From NCBI GenBank assembly GCA_020633465.1, contig JACKDN010000014.1:1-64000 (forward strand): a stretch of DNA of 64,000 nt, read 5' to 3'. The notes under the pieces are model-generated. The model did not search any database. It was not told the origin of the DNA and was given only the letters and a program-made list of their open reading frames with translations. Shown piece after piece: positions 26,959 to 37,072 of the stretch (the stretch's first letter is position 1; every line of letters starts with the position of its first letter). A program made the translations under genes and the position numbers. This DNA comes from Myxococcales bacterium. Lineage in GTDB: Bacteria > Myxococcota_A > Bradymonadia > UBA7976 > UBA1532.

Positions 26959-27644
26959 GCGACGACGCCGTCTTCGAGGGCAGCCTGCGCGCGCGCATGG
27001 CCGAGGGGCCCCGAGGCTTCCTGGTCGAGATCGCGGTCCCGGCGGCCGCCCACGCGCTGCACCGCTTCCCCGGCCAGTTCTGCGCGCTGTCGGTCGGCGA
27101 GGACGCCGGCTACTTCGCCCTCGCCCGCTCGCCGGGCGCCCCGGGCCCCTTCGCGTTCTACGTGCAGCCGGACGGGGGCTGCGCCGACGCCCTGGTGAGG
27201 CGTCCGCTGGGCACGCCGGTGCAGGTGAGCGCGCCCGCCGGCGCCGGCTTCCGCGTCGATCGCGTGCTGGCTCACGGCGGGGCCTGCCACGTGCTGGCCA
27301 CCGGCAGCGGCTACGCCGGCGTGCGCAGCGCCGTGCTGGCCCTGGTCGGCGCCGGCGCCCGCCCGCACGTGTACCTGGGCTTCCGCGCGCGCCCCTTGGT
27401 CATCTTCCGCGAGGATCTCGACTGGCTGCGCGCGGTGGGCTGCCCGCTGACCCTGTGCTTCAGCCGCCCGGACGTCGACGACGACGCCGTCGCGGGCTAC
27501 GTGCAGCAGGCGTTGGCGCGCGACGCGCCCGATCTGTCGGACGGCTGGCTGCTGGTGTGCGGCCAGTCCGAGATGCAGACGCAGGCGGCGGCCGTCGCCG
27601 CCACCCTCGGCCTGCCGCCGGATCGTCTGCTGACCAACTACTGA
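26955..27644 (+). CDS. Ferredoxin reductase-like FAD/NAD(P)-binding oxidoreductase
   Basis: The product is 229 aa from a GTG at 26955 overlapping the cysK stop by four bases. An FAD-binding beta-barrel occupies about 1-100 (PGQFCALSVG; the flavin-stacking motif appears as FALARSPG). An NAD(P)-binding Rossmann-like half follows (ATGSGYAGVRSAVLAL; terminal VCGQSEMQTQAAA). It lacks an iron-sulfur domain, so it is a compact FNR-superfamily reductase, like the dihydroorotate dehydrogenase electron-transfer subunit without the cluster-binding tail. The partner carrier is unknown. Coupling to cysK suggests a link to sulfur reduction, but no sulfite reductase is present nearby. The end overlaps the convergent transglutaminase gene by seven bases. 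Confidence 0.82.
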
Positions 27645-29545
27645 GGCGCCTGGCCGGACCGATCGAGGTAGGCGGCGACGGCGCCGTCGAGCTGGCCCGG
27701 ATCGCCCTGCCCCCCGTAGCGCCAGGCGCCGCAGGCGTCGACCAGATCGGCCGCCTCGGCCTCGCCGGCGGCGCGCAGGCGATCGGCCCAGGTGCCGAGC
27801 GGCTCGGCGGGGGGTCGACCCAGCTCGGGGCGCGCGCCCAGGTGGGCCTCGAGCCGCTCGAGGGGCGCGAAGCGGTCGGGCGGCGCGTCGGGCGGCGCCC
27901 GCTGGCCGCGGCGCCGCACCCAGACGAACACCAGCAGCAGGCTGCCGGCGACGCCCAGGGCGCCGACCAGCTCGAGCGCGGTCAGGCTGGCCAGCCGCTC
28001 GAAGGTGGCCCCGAACCAGCGGCGCGCCAGATCCCAGCGCGCGCCCAGCCAGCTCGCCTCGGTGCGCTGCTCGCCCTCGAGGCTGCCCGGCGGCGTCGGA
28101 TCGAAGGTCTCCCAGCGGCCGTCGAGGTACACCTCGGTCCACGCGTGCGCGTCGCGCTTGCGCACGATCCAGTAGCCGCCCAGCGCGTTGTGCTCGAACA
28201 CGCGGTAGCCGGCGACGACGCGCGCCGGGATGCCCAGCCCGCGCGCGAGCAGCGCCAGCGCGCTGGCGAAGTACTCGCAGTGCCCGGCCTGCCGCTGGGT
28301 GAGGAACCAGTACACCGGCTCCTCGCCGCGCGGCGCCGGCCCCACGTCGAGCGTGTAGGTGAAGGTCCGGATCAGCCGGTTCTCCAGCCGGGCGACGCGC
28401 TGACGATCGCTGGTCGCGCCCTCGACCCAGCGCCGCGCGAGCTGCCCGAAGCGGTGGTCGCGCACGGTGGTGTCGCGGCGGCTGGGCGGCTCGAGCGCGC
28501 GCCCGTGCGGGCGGCCCGGCACCACCTGCCAGCTGCGCGGCTCGGTGACCAGCTCGGGCGGCACCGTCGCCACACCGTAGGCGTCCAGGCTGCTGCCCTC
28601 GGGCGCGTCGACCAGGCCAGCCGCGCCCAGCGGCGCGAACAGCGCGTCGCCGGCGTCGGGCTCGGCCTCGAGGCGCACCGGCGCGGGCGCGTCGTCCCGC
28701 GGGGCGCCCAGGCCCAGCGCGCCGCCCTCGACGCGCGGCGGATCGTAGCCGGGCGGCGTGCGGGTCGACCAATGCCCGCGGTAGTAGTTGACGTAGACGC
28801 GGCCGCGCAGGTGGTCGAGGGGGCCATAGACCCGCATCACCACCTCGTCGGACGTCACCACCTTGCCGATGTCCCCCAGGGCCATGCGGCCGTCGCCGAA
28901 GCCGGACTCACCCGACGCGCTGCCGAACAGGTAGGGCCGCAGCGCCTTCGACACGGCCGGCTCGGCGGCGGGCAGCGCCCAGCCGAGCGCGGCCATGAAG
29001 CCGAGCGCCACCGCCAGCGCCACGGCCAGCGGCAGCACCAGCCCGCGGACGTGCCGCCGCAGCGTGGGCCAGGTGCCGTCGGCGCGCACGGCGGCCAGCA
29101 GCGCGCAGGCCAGGAACAGCGCGACCGCGCCGCCGTAGATCGGCCGCGGCACCGCGCGCGCCTGCCCCATCAGGGCCAACAGGCCCAGCCCCAGCGCGCC
29201 GCCCAGGCGCAGGCCGTTGAGCCCCCACACCACGCGCAGCGCGGCCAGGCTGCCGCCGAAGGCCGTCACCACGATGCCGAAGTTGGGGCGGGGGCCGGGC
29301 AGCGAGAACAGGAGCGCCAGCGCCGCGCTGACCACCAGCACGTCGATGGCCACGCGCGTCAGCAGGTTGGCCTCGCGCAGGGTGCCGGCCGGTGGACAGG
29401 CCAGCGCCCCGCCGAGGGCCAGCGCGGCCAGCGCGACGCCCACCGGGGCGGTCACGCCGCCCGCGTACACCACCAGCCAGGCCGGCACCTGCAGGGCGGC
29501 GGCCACCGACCACGCGCCGCCCGCGCGCGGAGCCGCCGAGCTCAC
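27638..29545 (-). CDS. TgpA-like transglutaminase-domain membrane protein
   Basis: The product is 635 aa from a GTG at 29545. The N-terminal third (about 1-200) contains six to seven TM helices. A periplasmic transglutaminase core follows at about 385-490 with the triad Cys423 (AGHCEYF), His467 (RDAHAWTEVY) and Asp482 (FDPTPPG). A C-terminal TM (about 530-555, GSLLLVFVWV) and a cytoplasmic helical DUF4129-like tail end the protein. TgpA of Pseudomonas is an essential periplasmic transglutaminase of unknown substrate. The gene overlaps the DUF58 gene by four bases and follows MoxR in the same operon; this MoxR-DUF58-transglutaminase order is widespread in bacteria. Confidence 0.95.
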   Translation of the reverse strand: MSSAAPRAGGAWSVAAALQVPAWLVVYAGGVTAPVGVALAALALGGALACPPAGTLREANLLTRVAIDVLVVSAALALLFSLPGPRPNFGIVVTAFGGSLAALRVVWGLNGLRLGGALGLGLLALMGQARAVPRPIYGGAVALFLACALLAAVRADGTWPTLRRHVRGLVLPLAVALAVALGFMAALGWALPAAEPAVSKALRPYLFGSASGESGFGDGRMALGDIGKVVTSDEVVMRVYGPLDHLRGRVYVNYYRGHWSTRTPPGYDPPRVEGGALGLGAPRDDAPAPVRLEAEPDAGDALFAPLGAAGLVDAPEGSSLDAYGVATVPPELVTEPRSWQVVPGRPHGRALEPPSRRDTTVRDHRFGQLARRWVEGATSDRQRVARLENRLIRTFTYTLDVGPAPRGEEPVYWFLTQRQAGHCEYFASALALLARGLGIPARVVAGYRVFEHNALGGYWIVRKRDAHAWTEVYLDGRWETFDPTPPGSLEGEQRTEASWLGARWDLARRWFGATFERLASLTALELVGALGVAGSLLLVFVWVRRRGQRAPPDAPPDRFAPLERLEAHLGARPELGRPPAEPLGTWADRLRAAGEAEAADLVDACGAWRYGGQGDPGQLDGAVAAYLDRSGQAPQ

Positions 29546-30801
29546 GCCAACCCCAGGACGGGCCGCGCCAGATCACCCGCGGTCACCGCCCGCACGCCGG
29601 GCGGCGGCGGCACGGGGCCGGTCACGCAGAAGACCTCGACGGGCACGCCCAGCCGGCGCAGGCGCTCGAGCTCGGCCGCCCGCGCGTCGCTCCAGCGGGG
29701 CAGCACCACCAGCGCGGCGCCCAGGCGCGTCAGCCGCCCGCCCAGCGCCGCCTCGGCGCCCGTCGCCTCGCGCACCGGCGTCACCGGGGCCAGCGCGTCC
29801 AACGCGCGCTCGAGGCTGGCCACGTCGGCGCCCAGCTCGACCTCGGTGACCTCGGCGCCGACGATCAGCAGATCGACGATCGCGTCCTGCCGCACCGCCC
29901 AGGCGGCCAGCGAGGCGGCCGTGCACACCGCCGCCTCGAAGGGCTCGCGCGCGCCGCCGCGGTAGGCCGCGTGCAGCATGACCGCGATGCGCAGGCGCTG
30001 GGCGTGGCGGTACTCGCGCACCATGGGCACACCCAGCCGGGCCCAGGAGCGGGCGTGCAGATCGCGGATGCGATCGCCCGGGCGGTAGGGGCGCACGCCC
30101 AGGAGCTCGAAGGACTCGCCGGCGGTGCGGGTGCGCCCGCGCTCGTCGGGGGGCGCGCCGCCGCCGAGCGGCAGGGGCAGATCGTCCACCGGCACCACCC
30201 GGGGCACCACGGTGAAGGCCACGCGGGTCGACTCGCGCGTGGGGCCGCGCATCAGGCCCAGGGGCCGCACCGAGGCCACGGTGAAGCGACCGATGATGCG
30301 CTGCCCGCGCAACAGGAAGCGGGCGCGCGTCTGCAGCCGCACCTCGGCGCCCGGGGCCAGCACGCCCACCGACGGGCGGCGCTCGATCCAGGTGCCGTCC
30401 CAGGGCAGGAAGGGGCCCCACACCCGCAGGGCGTACAGCGGGCGCGGGCCCCGGTTGCGCAGCACGACGGTGAAGGTGACCGGCTCGCCCGCGGCCACCC
30501 GCGGGGGGTGTTCGACGTCCACCTCGAGCCCCCGCACGCCGCCCAGCGGCCGGCAGACGAAGGCCGCCGCCAGCAGGCCGAACAGCCCGCAGAAGACGAG
30601 GTAGAGGTGCGAGAAGCGCACGTCGATGCCGGCCGCCGCGGCCACCAGCGTCGTCACCGCCACCACCTGCCCCTCGCGGGTGAGCGCGCGCAGCGGGGCG
30701 GCCAGCACCAGCAGCCCCCGCACCCACCGCTTGTCCCGCCAGCGGTCGAGCGTGTCGGCCGACTGCGGGATGAGGATGTGGTTCAGCTCGCGCAGGTTCA
30801 T
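29542..30801 (-). CDS. DUF58 protein (MoxR operon component)
   Basis: The product is 419 aa. Two TM helices lie at about 45-85 (VVAVTTLVAAAAGIDV; LYLVFCGLFGLLAAAFV). A beta-rich middle region carries alternating VTFTVVLRNRGPRPLYALRV strands. The family signature appears at GVRPYRPGDRIRDLHARSW (about 240), followed by a VWA-like fold (IVDLLIVGAEV; ALVVLPRW). DUF58 proteins act with MoxR ATPases as chaperone-like substrates or assembly factors for membrane complexes. The start ATG at 30801 is 13 bases after the moxR stop. The stop overlaps the transglutaminase start. Confidence 0.94.
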   Translation of the reverse strand: MNLRELNHILIPQSADTLDRWRDKRWVRGLLVLAAPLRALTREGQVVAVTTLVAAAAGIDVRFSHLYLVFCGLFGLLAAAFVCRPLGGVRGLEVDVEHPPRVAAGEPVTFTVVLRNRGPRPLYALRVWGPFLPWDGTWIERRPSVGVLAPGAEVRLQTRARFLLRGQRIIGRFTVASVRPLGLMRGPTRESTRVAFTVVPRVVPVDDLPLPLGGGAPPDERGRTRTAGESFELLGVRPYRPGDRIRDLHARSWARLGVPMVREYRHAQRLRIAVMLHAAYRGGAREPFEAAVCTAASLAAWAVRQDAIVDLLIVGAEVTEVELGADVASLERALDALAPVTPVREATGAEAALGGRLTRLGAALVVLPRWSDARAAELERLRRLGVPVEVFCVTGPVPPPPGVRAVTAGDLARPVLGLA

Positions 30802-30814
30802 CGGAGGTCCGTTT

Positions 30815-31755
<941 letters not shown>

Positions 31756-31759
<4 letters not shown>

Positions 31760-33234
31760 CGCGGCAGCAGCACGTGGTTGCGGGCGAGGCGGTGCGTCAC
31801 CGCCCGCGCCAGCGCGCCCACGCCGTCCGCCCGGCCCAGCACCGACACCACCGGCCGCGTCTGCGCGTCCGCCGCCTGCGTGTAGGGCGCGGTCACGTCG
31901 GGGTCGACCACCCAGGCGCTCCACACGACCAACACGTCGCAGCCTTCGACGCGCCCCTGCGCGCGGGCCACGCTGGTCGGCTCGTCCGCCGCCACCAGGC
32001 GAAGATCCACGGGCTGTCCCTGGCTCAGCTCGCGCAGCAGCTGGTGCGTCGCCGGCGAGCCGCCGATGACCAGCAGGCGCCGCACGCCGCCGCGGCTGCA
32101 CTCCTGCACCATGCGCGCGAACCAGCGGCGATCCGCCGAGCCCCGGCACACCCCGCAGCGCGCCTCGTCGTCGACGCGCACCGCCAGGCGCCCGCCCAGG
32201 GCCGCCACCTGCTTGCAGATCGGGTGCGCGCACACGCGCGTCAGGCGGTCGCCCACCAGGCGATCGATGGCGCCCGCGTCGACGTTGCGCAGGGCGCGCA
32301 CGAAGGCCCCGGCGCTCTCGCGCGCGTCGAGCAGCGCCCGCAGCGCCCGCACCTGATCGTCCAGATCGCGCAGCCCGTGCGCCTCGAGCAGCCCGGCGAG
32401 GTTGGCGCCGTCCTGGCTGGCCCGCTCGAGCTCGAGCGCCCGCGCGCGCCAGGCCATCTCGCGCTGCATCGCGGCGTCGAGATCCGTCTTCACCGACTGC
32501 CGCTGCTGGGTGGCGGTCTCGGCCGCCTCGGCCGCCTGCCGCGCGTCGTCGAGGGCCTCGGTCAGCTCGGTGCAGGTCTGCTCGAGCGTGGCGCGCTCGT
32601 CGACGGCCGCCTCGAGCTGCTGCCGCAGCCGCGTGCGGTCGAGGTGCAGCCGCTCGACGTCCGCGCGCAGCGCCTCGATGGCGGCCAGGTTGCGCTTCGC
32701 CTCGGCGAGCGCCTCGCGCAGCTGCACCAGCTCCTGCGCCTGCTTCTCGCCGTGGACGCGCAGGCTGGCCAGATCGCGCCGCGCCTGATCGCGCTCGGAC
32801 TCGGCGTGGGCCAACCGCAGCTGCAGGTGATCGACGTCGTCGGCGCGCGGGGGCCCGGGCCGTGCGTCCAGGTGGACGGCCGGCAGCTCGGGCACGGTGG
32901 CGTTGTCGTCGGGCACCGGCGCCTCGCCCGCGTCCACCCCGCTGGGCAGGTGCGCCTCGAGCAGCTCGGCGAAGCTGACCTTGAAGCCCTCGTCCGCCCG
33001 CTCGGCCGCGGCCCCGCCGCGCCCTCGGGCCACCGGCGCCGCGCGCGGGCGCTGCCGCCGATCCCGCTCGCGCCCGCGGCCCAGCGCGCGGCGGGCGGCC
33101 TGCGCCACGTCCGCGCGGATGGTGTCGGCGCGCCGCGCGTTGGGGTAGCCGTTCGCCCGCAGCCACTCGAGGACGGACTGCTCGTGCAGCCCCAACTCGG
33201 CCGCCAGCTTGTAGGCCTTGGTCTTCACCCGCAC
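31756..33234 (-). CDS. Coiled-coil protein with IF2-N-like head and DUF2325-like tail
   Basis: The product is 492 aa from a GTG at 33234 (a second GTG lies two codons later). The first 50 residues resemble the IF2 N-terminal helical subdomain (VKTKAYKLAAELGLHEQSVLEWL), often a small nucleic-acid-binding module. A basic Arg-rich stretch follows (about 52-75). Residues about 135-330 are a long coiled coil. A Cys-pair region (CAHPICKQ; CGVCRG at about 345-375) could bind zinc. The C-terminal 100 residues (VRRLLVIGGSPATHQLLREL to VVSVLGRADG) resemble DUF2325, a receiver-like fold that reads VGG near its start. It is the first gene of the MoxR-DUF58-TgpA operon. The role is unknown; it may be a regulator or scaffold that senses metal or redox through the cysteines. 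Confidence 0.75.
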
Positions 33235-33334
33235 CTGCGCCGCACCCGGCCCCGCGCCGGGGGCCGTCCGCCGCCCATGATAGAGGGGCTGCCGAAATCT
33301 GTCACCAAGGGCACCGCGGTCGCCGGCGCCCGCG

Positions 33335-36300
33335 TCAGCGCGAGGTCCAGACCGCCCGCTCGTAGCTCTGCTGACCCCCGTTGCCCATCCACTGACCGCA
33401 GCGATAGCCCGCGTTCAGCCGGCCGCCGCTCGTGTGCCAGCACAGGCGCTGATCGGCCTGGCCGTTCTCGACGTCGCACGAGTTCCGGTTGACGCGCTGC
33501 CCCAGCGGCGCGAAGCCGATGCTCCACTCGGCGCTGAAGTACCACTCCACCCCGTTGTGCGGGTGGGTGCGCTGCGCGTTCGGCTGGCCGCTGCCGGTGT
33601 CGAAGAACACCTCGTCGCGCTCGCCCATCGCCGCGAGCTGCCAGGTGGCCGCGTTGACCGGCCGGCAGCCCAGCATCACGTACTCGCCGTCGCAGCGGGC
33701 GACGATGTCGGCCACCTGCGTCGCGCGATCGTTGTAGGTGTCGAGGTGGCACAGCTCCCAGCCCTCGAGGTCGATGGGCGACACGTCGCGCCGCACGCCC
33801 TCGAAGGTGAACAGGCCCCCGCAGAAGCCGTTGATGCACTCGACGCCCTCGTCGCAGGTGCGGCCGCACCGCCCGCAGTTCTGGGCGTCGACGCGGATGT
33901 CGAGGCACTCGCCCTCGCACAGGCCGTAGCCCTCCTGCTCGCAGTCGTCGCCGCGCGCCGCGCAGCCCTCGTCCATCGGCCAGTCGATGACGCCGTCCTC
34001 GTCGTTGTCGATGCCGTCGGCGCACCAGGGCTGCACCTCGGGATCGTCCTCGTCGTCGTCGTTCGCCCCCGAGCAGCCCCGGTCGGCCAGATCGACCGCG
34101 CCGTCGAGATCGTTGTCGACGCCGTCGGCGCAGCGCCGCCGCGTCGGGCCCGAGCTGTCCTCGGTGTTGTCCGCCGCGAAGCTGCAGCCGGGATCGTCCG
34201 GCCAGTCGGTGCGACCGTTGTTGTCGTCGTCGTTGCCGTTCGAGCAGCGGGGACGGATGGCGCCGTTGGCCTCGTCGTCGTCGGCCGCGTACTGGCAGCC
34301 CGGCTCGGCCGGGAAGTCGATGACGCCGTCGCCGTCGTCGTCGAGCCCGTTGCTGCAGGCCCGGGGCGGATCCGGATCGACCTCGGAGCGGTGGCCGGCG
34401 GCCAGGCACCCGGGATCGAAGGGGAAGTCGATCAGGCCGTCGCGATCGTCGTCGATCTCGTTGGCGCAGGCGGGCGGCGTGCGGTCGTCCGTCTCGCTCA
34501 GGTCGCCGGGCGCCGCGCAGCCCGGGTCGAACGGGTAGTCGGCCAGGCCGTCCATGTCGTCGTCGATGTTGTTGGCGCACTGCCCGGGCCGCCGCCGATC
34601 CTCCTCGTCGTCGCCGGTGGCCGAGCAGCCCTCGTCGTCGGGGAAGTCGGTCTTGCCGTCGCCGTCGTTGTCGACCCCGTCGAAGCACGCGGGCAGCACC
34701 GCGGGATCCGTCTCGTCGCCGTCGCCCGCCGCGCCGCAGCCCGGGTCGAAGGGGTAGTCGATCAGGCCGTCCCCGTCGTTGTCCTCGCCGTCGCGGCACA
34801 CCGGCGCCTGGGCCGGATCGGCCTCGGACTCGTCGTCGGGATCGGCGCAGCCCAGATCGTCGAGGTCGATGAAGCCGTCGTCGTCGTTGTCGATCTGATC
34901 GCTGCAGCCGGGATCGAGCCGGGTCACCCGCACCGACAGCTTGAAGGGCCCGCCCTGCCCGATGCGGTGGTCGACGAAGACGAACACCTCGCCGGGCGGC
35001 TGGCGCTCGAGGCGCAGCACCCCGCGGGCGTCCTGATCGCCGTCGTCGCAGCCCAGCTCGCTGCGCGTGTCGACGCAGCGCGAGCGCGCGTAGATCACCG
35101 TGTTGCCGATGGTCTCGGGGTGGTCGACGCTGAACTCCAGGGTCGCCGAGTAGGGGTTGTCGTAGCGGTACACCAGCTCGGGCGCGTTGTTGCCGCCGCA
35201 CGAGCCCTGGAACGCCGTGGTCCCGCGGCGGGTGTCGTCGAGCACGAAGGGGTTGCCCACCGGGTACTCGAGCACGCGCACGCCGGCGCCGCACAGATCG
35301 ACCTCGTCGGGATCGGCGGCCGAGGCGCAGCCCGGATCGGCCGGGTAGTCGACGCGGTCGTCGCCGTCGTCGTCGACGCCGTTGCTGCAGGTGGGCGGGG
35401 TGGCGGGATCGGCCTCGTCGCGATCCGAAGCGCGCGAGCAGCCGGGATCGTTGGGGTAGTCCACGCGCCCGTCGTCGTCGTCGTCGACGCCGTTGAGGCA
35501 GGCGGCCAGCGGCACCACGTCGAGCTGCGCGGTGAAGGCCCCGCCCGAGCGCCCGGCGCCGTCGAGGAAGACGAAGTAGGTGCCGGGGGTGGGGTTGTTG
35601 ACGCGCACCCGGTTGCCCACCTCGCCGTCGCCGGTGGGCTCCTTCACGCAGGCCACCTCGGAGTTCGGGCCCAGGCAGGCGCGGCGCACGTACAGGGTCG
35701 TCTCGAGCTCGGTCTCGGGGAAGTCGGTGCGCACCTCGAAGGCCTCGACCACGCGGTCGATGCGCACGACGAACACCACCTCGGCGGCGCCGCGGCCGCC
35801 GCACGAGCCCTCGGCGGTGACCGGCGCGCCGCGGGTGTCGCCCGAGATGCGGCGGCCCGGCGCCAGCTCGATGGCGTCGAAGGCGTCGGCGCAGTTGCCG
35901 CCCTCGTCGCTGTCCGAGGCGCTGTCGCAGCCGATGTCGTCCGGATAGTCGATCGCGTCGTCGCGGTCGTTGTCGCGGCCGTCGGCGCAGGCGGGCACCA
36001 CCGGCGGATCGGTCTCGTCGCCGTCGCCGATGCCCGCGCACCCGGGATCGTCGGGGAAGTCGACCCGCCCGTCGTTGTCGTCGTCGAGGCCGTTGCCGCA
36101 GGCGCGCGCGCCCATCTCGTCTTCCTCGTCGTCGTCGCCGGCGGCGCGGCAGCCGGGGTCGTAGGGGAAGTCGGCGAGGCCGTCCGCGTCGTCGTCGATC
36201 CCGTTGGCGCAGGCCGCGCGCTCGGCGCCGTTGCGCTCGATGGGGTCGAAGCCCGTCTCGCAGCCGGGATCGGCCAGATCGACGAAGCCATCGAGGTCGT

Positions 36301-36865
36301 TGTCGATGCCGTCACCGCACTGCGCGATGGGGTCGACCTGCCCGCCCTCGTCCTCGTCGACCTCGGAGGCGCAGCCCGGATCCCGCGGGAAGTCGATCAG
36401 CTGATCCTCGTCGTTGTCGATGCCGTCGCTGCACTCGGGCAGATCCGGCTCGCCCGACTCGTCGTCGTCCTCGGCGTCGTCGCAGCCGCGGTCGTCGAGG
36501 TCGACGAAGCCGTCGTCGTCGTCGTCGACGCCGTTCTGGCACTGCGGCAGGGGTGGCTCGTCGCCCTCGTCGTCGTCCTCGCCGTCCGCGCAGCCGCGAT
36601 CGTCGAGATCGATGGCGCCGTCCTCGTCGTTGTCGATCCCGTCGCTGCACTGGCGATCGGCCTCGGTGGGATCGTCGGGCCCGCTGCAGCTGGGATCGAA
36701 GCCGTCGACGAGGCCGTCCCCGTCGTTGTCGATCCCGTCGCTGCACTCCGCGACGCCCGCGTCGCCCGCCCCGCCGTCGCCCGCGTCGCCGCCCCCACCC
36801 CCGTCGTCGCACCCGAAAATCAGGACGAGGGCCAAGAGACACCTTGCCATTCGCGCTGTGGTCAC
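33335..36865 (-). CDS. Large MopE-repeat lipoprotein with Stig1-like module
   Basis: The product is 1176 aa from a GTG at 36865; the GGGGGA seven bases upstream favours this over the ATG at 36850. The signal peptide LLALVLIFGCDDGGG ends in a lipobox. I count 19 repeats of about 30-45 residues of the form CxDGxDNDxDGxxDxxDPGCxxxxDxDE (MopE-like, PF11617). Repeats 1-8 and 9-10 are followed by two beta domains resembling pre-peptidase C-terminal modules (VFVVRIDRVVEAFEV; YVRRACLG; GTYFVFLDG). Nine more repeats come next, then a Stig1-like motif (DAQNCGRCGRTCDEG), then a C-terminal domain with paired Cys (ATWQLAAMGERDEVF; AGYRCGQW). The Asp-rich repeats could bind calcium or copper; MopE binds copper. 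It should be outer-surface anchored. It is divergent from the ABC operon. Confidence 0.88.
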   Translation of the reverse strand: MTTARMARCLLALVLIFGCDDGGGGGDAGDGGAGDAGVAECSDGIDNDGDGLVDGFDPSCSGPDDPTEADRQCSDGIDNDEDGAIDLDDRGCADGEDDDEGDEPPLPQCQNGVDDDDDGFVDLDDRGCDDAEDDDESGEPDLPECSDGIDNDEDQLIDFPRDPGCASEVDEDEGGQVDPIAQCGDGIDNDLDGFVDLADPGCETGFDPIERNGAERAACANGIDDDADGLADFPYDPGCRAAGDDDEEDEMGARACGNGLDDDNDGRVDFPDDPGCAGIGDGDETDPPVVPACADGRDNDRDDAIDYPDDIGCDSASDSDEGGNCADAFDAIELAPGRRISGDTRGAPVTAEGSCGGRGAAEVVFVVRIDRVVEAFEVRTDFPETELETTLYVRRACLGPNSEVACVKEPTGDGEVGNRVRVNNPTPGTYFVFLDGAGRSGGAFTAQLDVVPLAACLNGVDDDDDGRVDYPNDPGCSRASDRDEADPATPPTCSNGVDDDGDDRVDYPADPGCASAADPDEVDLCGAGVRVLEYPVGNPFVLDDTRRGTTAFQGSCGGNNAPELVYRYDNPYSATLEFSVDHPETIGNTVIYARSRCVDTRSELGCDDGDQDARGVLRLERQPPGEVFVFVDHRIGQGGPFKLSVRVTRLDPGCSDQIDNDDDGFIDLDDLGCADPDDESEADPAQAPVCRDGEDNDGDGLIDYPFDPGCGAAGDGDETDPAVLPACFDGVDNDGDGKTDFPDDEGCSATGDDEEDRRRPGQCANNIDDDMDGLADYPFDPGCAAPGDLSETDDRTPPACANEIDDDRDGLIDFPFDPGCLAAGHRSEVDPDPPRACSNGLDDDGDGVIDFPAEPGCQYAADDDEANGAIRPRCSNGNDDDNNGRTDWPDDPGCSFAADNTEDSSGPTRRRCADGVDNDLDGAVDLADRGCSGANDDDEDDPEVQPWCADGIDNDEDGVIDWPMDEGCAARGDDCEQEGYGLCEGECLDIRVDAQNCGRCGRTCDEGVECINGFCGGLFTFEGVRRDVSPIDLEGWELCHLDTYNDRATQVADIVARCDGEYVMLGCRPVNAATWQLAAMGERDEVFFDTGSGQPNAQRTHPHNGVEWYFSAEWSIGFAPLGQRVNRNSCDVENGQADQRLCWHTSGGRLNAGYRCGQWMGNGGQQSYERAVWTSR

Positions 36866-37072
36866 TACTGTCCCCCGAACTCTTTTCCGGTGCCGCCCCG
36901 GCCGCAGGGGCGAGCTGTCGGGTGGAGTTTAAGCATGACGACGCAGGCCGCTCAAAGCGGCCCGCACGATGGTGTCGGACAAGGGCCGCACGCGTGCGGA
37001 ATAACCGGCGCCGTGGCGCGGTTCGCGCCGACCGGATTCGCAACGTCGAAGCGCGGGGGTGTTGGGACGACC
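36866..37072. promoter_or_regulatory. Divergent promoter region with two palindromes
   Basis: This 207-base gap separates the MopE-repeat gene and the ABC ATPase. GGCCGCT-CAA-AGCGGCC (36946-36962) is a perfect 7-bp stem. CCGCACGCGTGCGG (36986-36999) is a perfect 14-base palindrome. The second lies about 75 bases before the ATPase start. Either could be an operator; no -10/-35 pair stands out in the GC background. Confidence 0.45.

Noticed and set aside
33700..36750. Periodic DNA repeats of about 90-130 bases, considered as a CRISPR array
   Set aside because: The repeat is in-frame protein coding (MopE units), varies in length and sequence, and has no constant spacer-repeat form.
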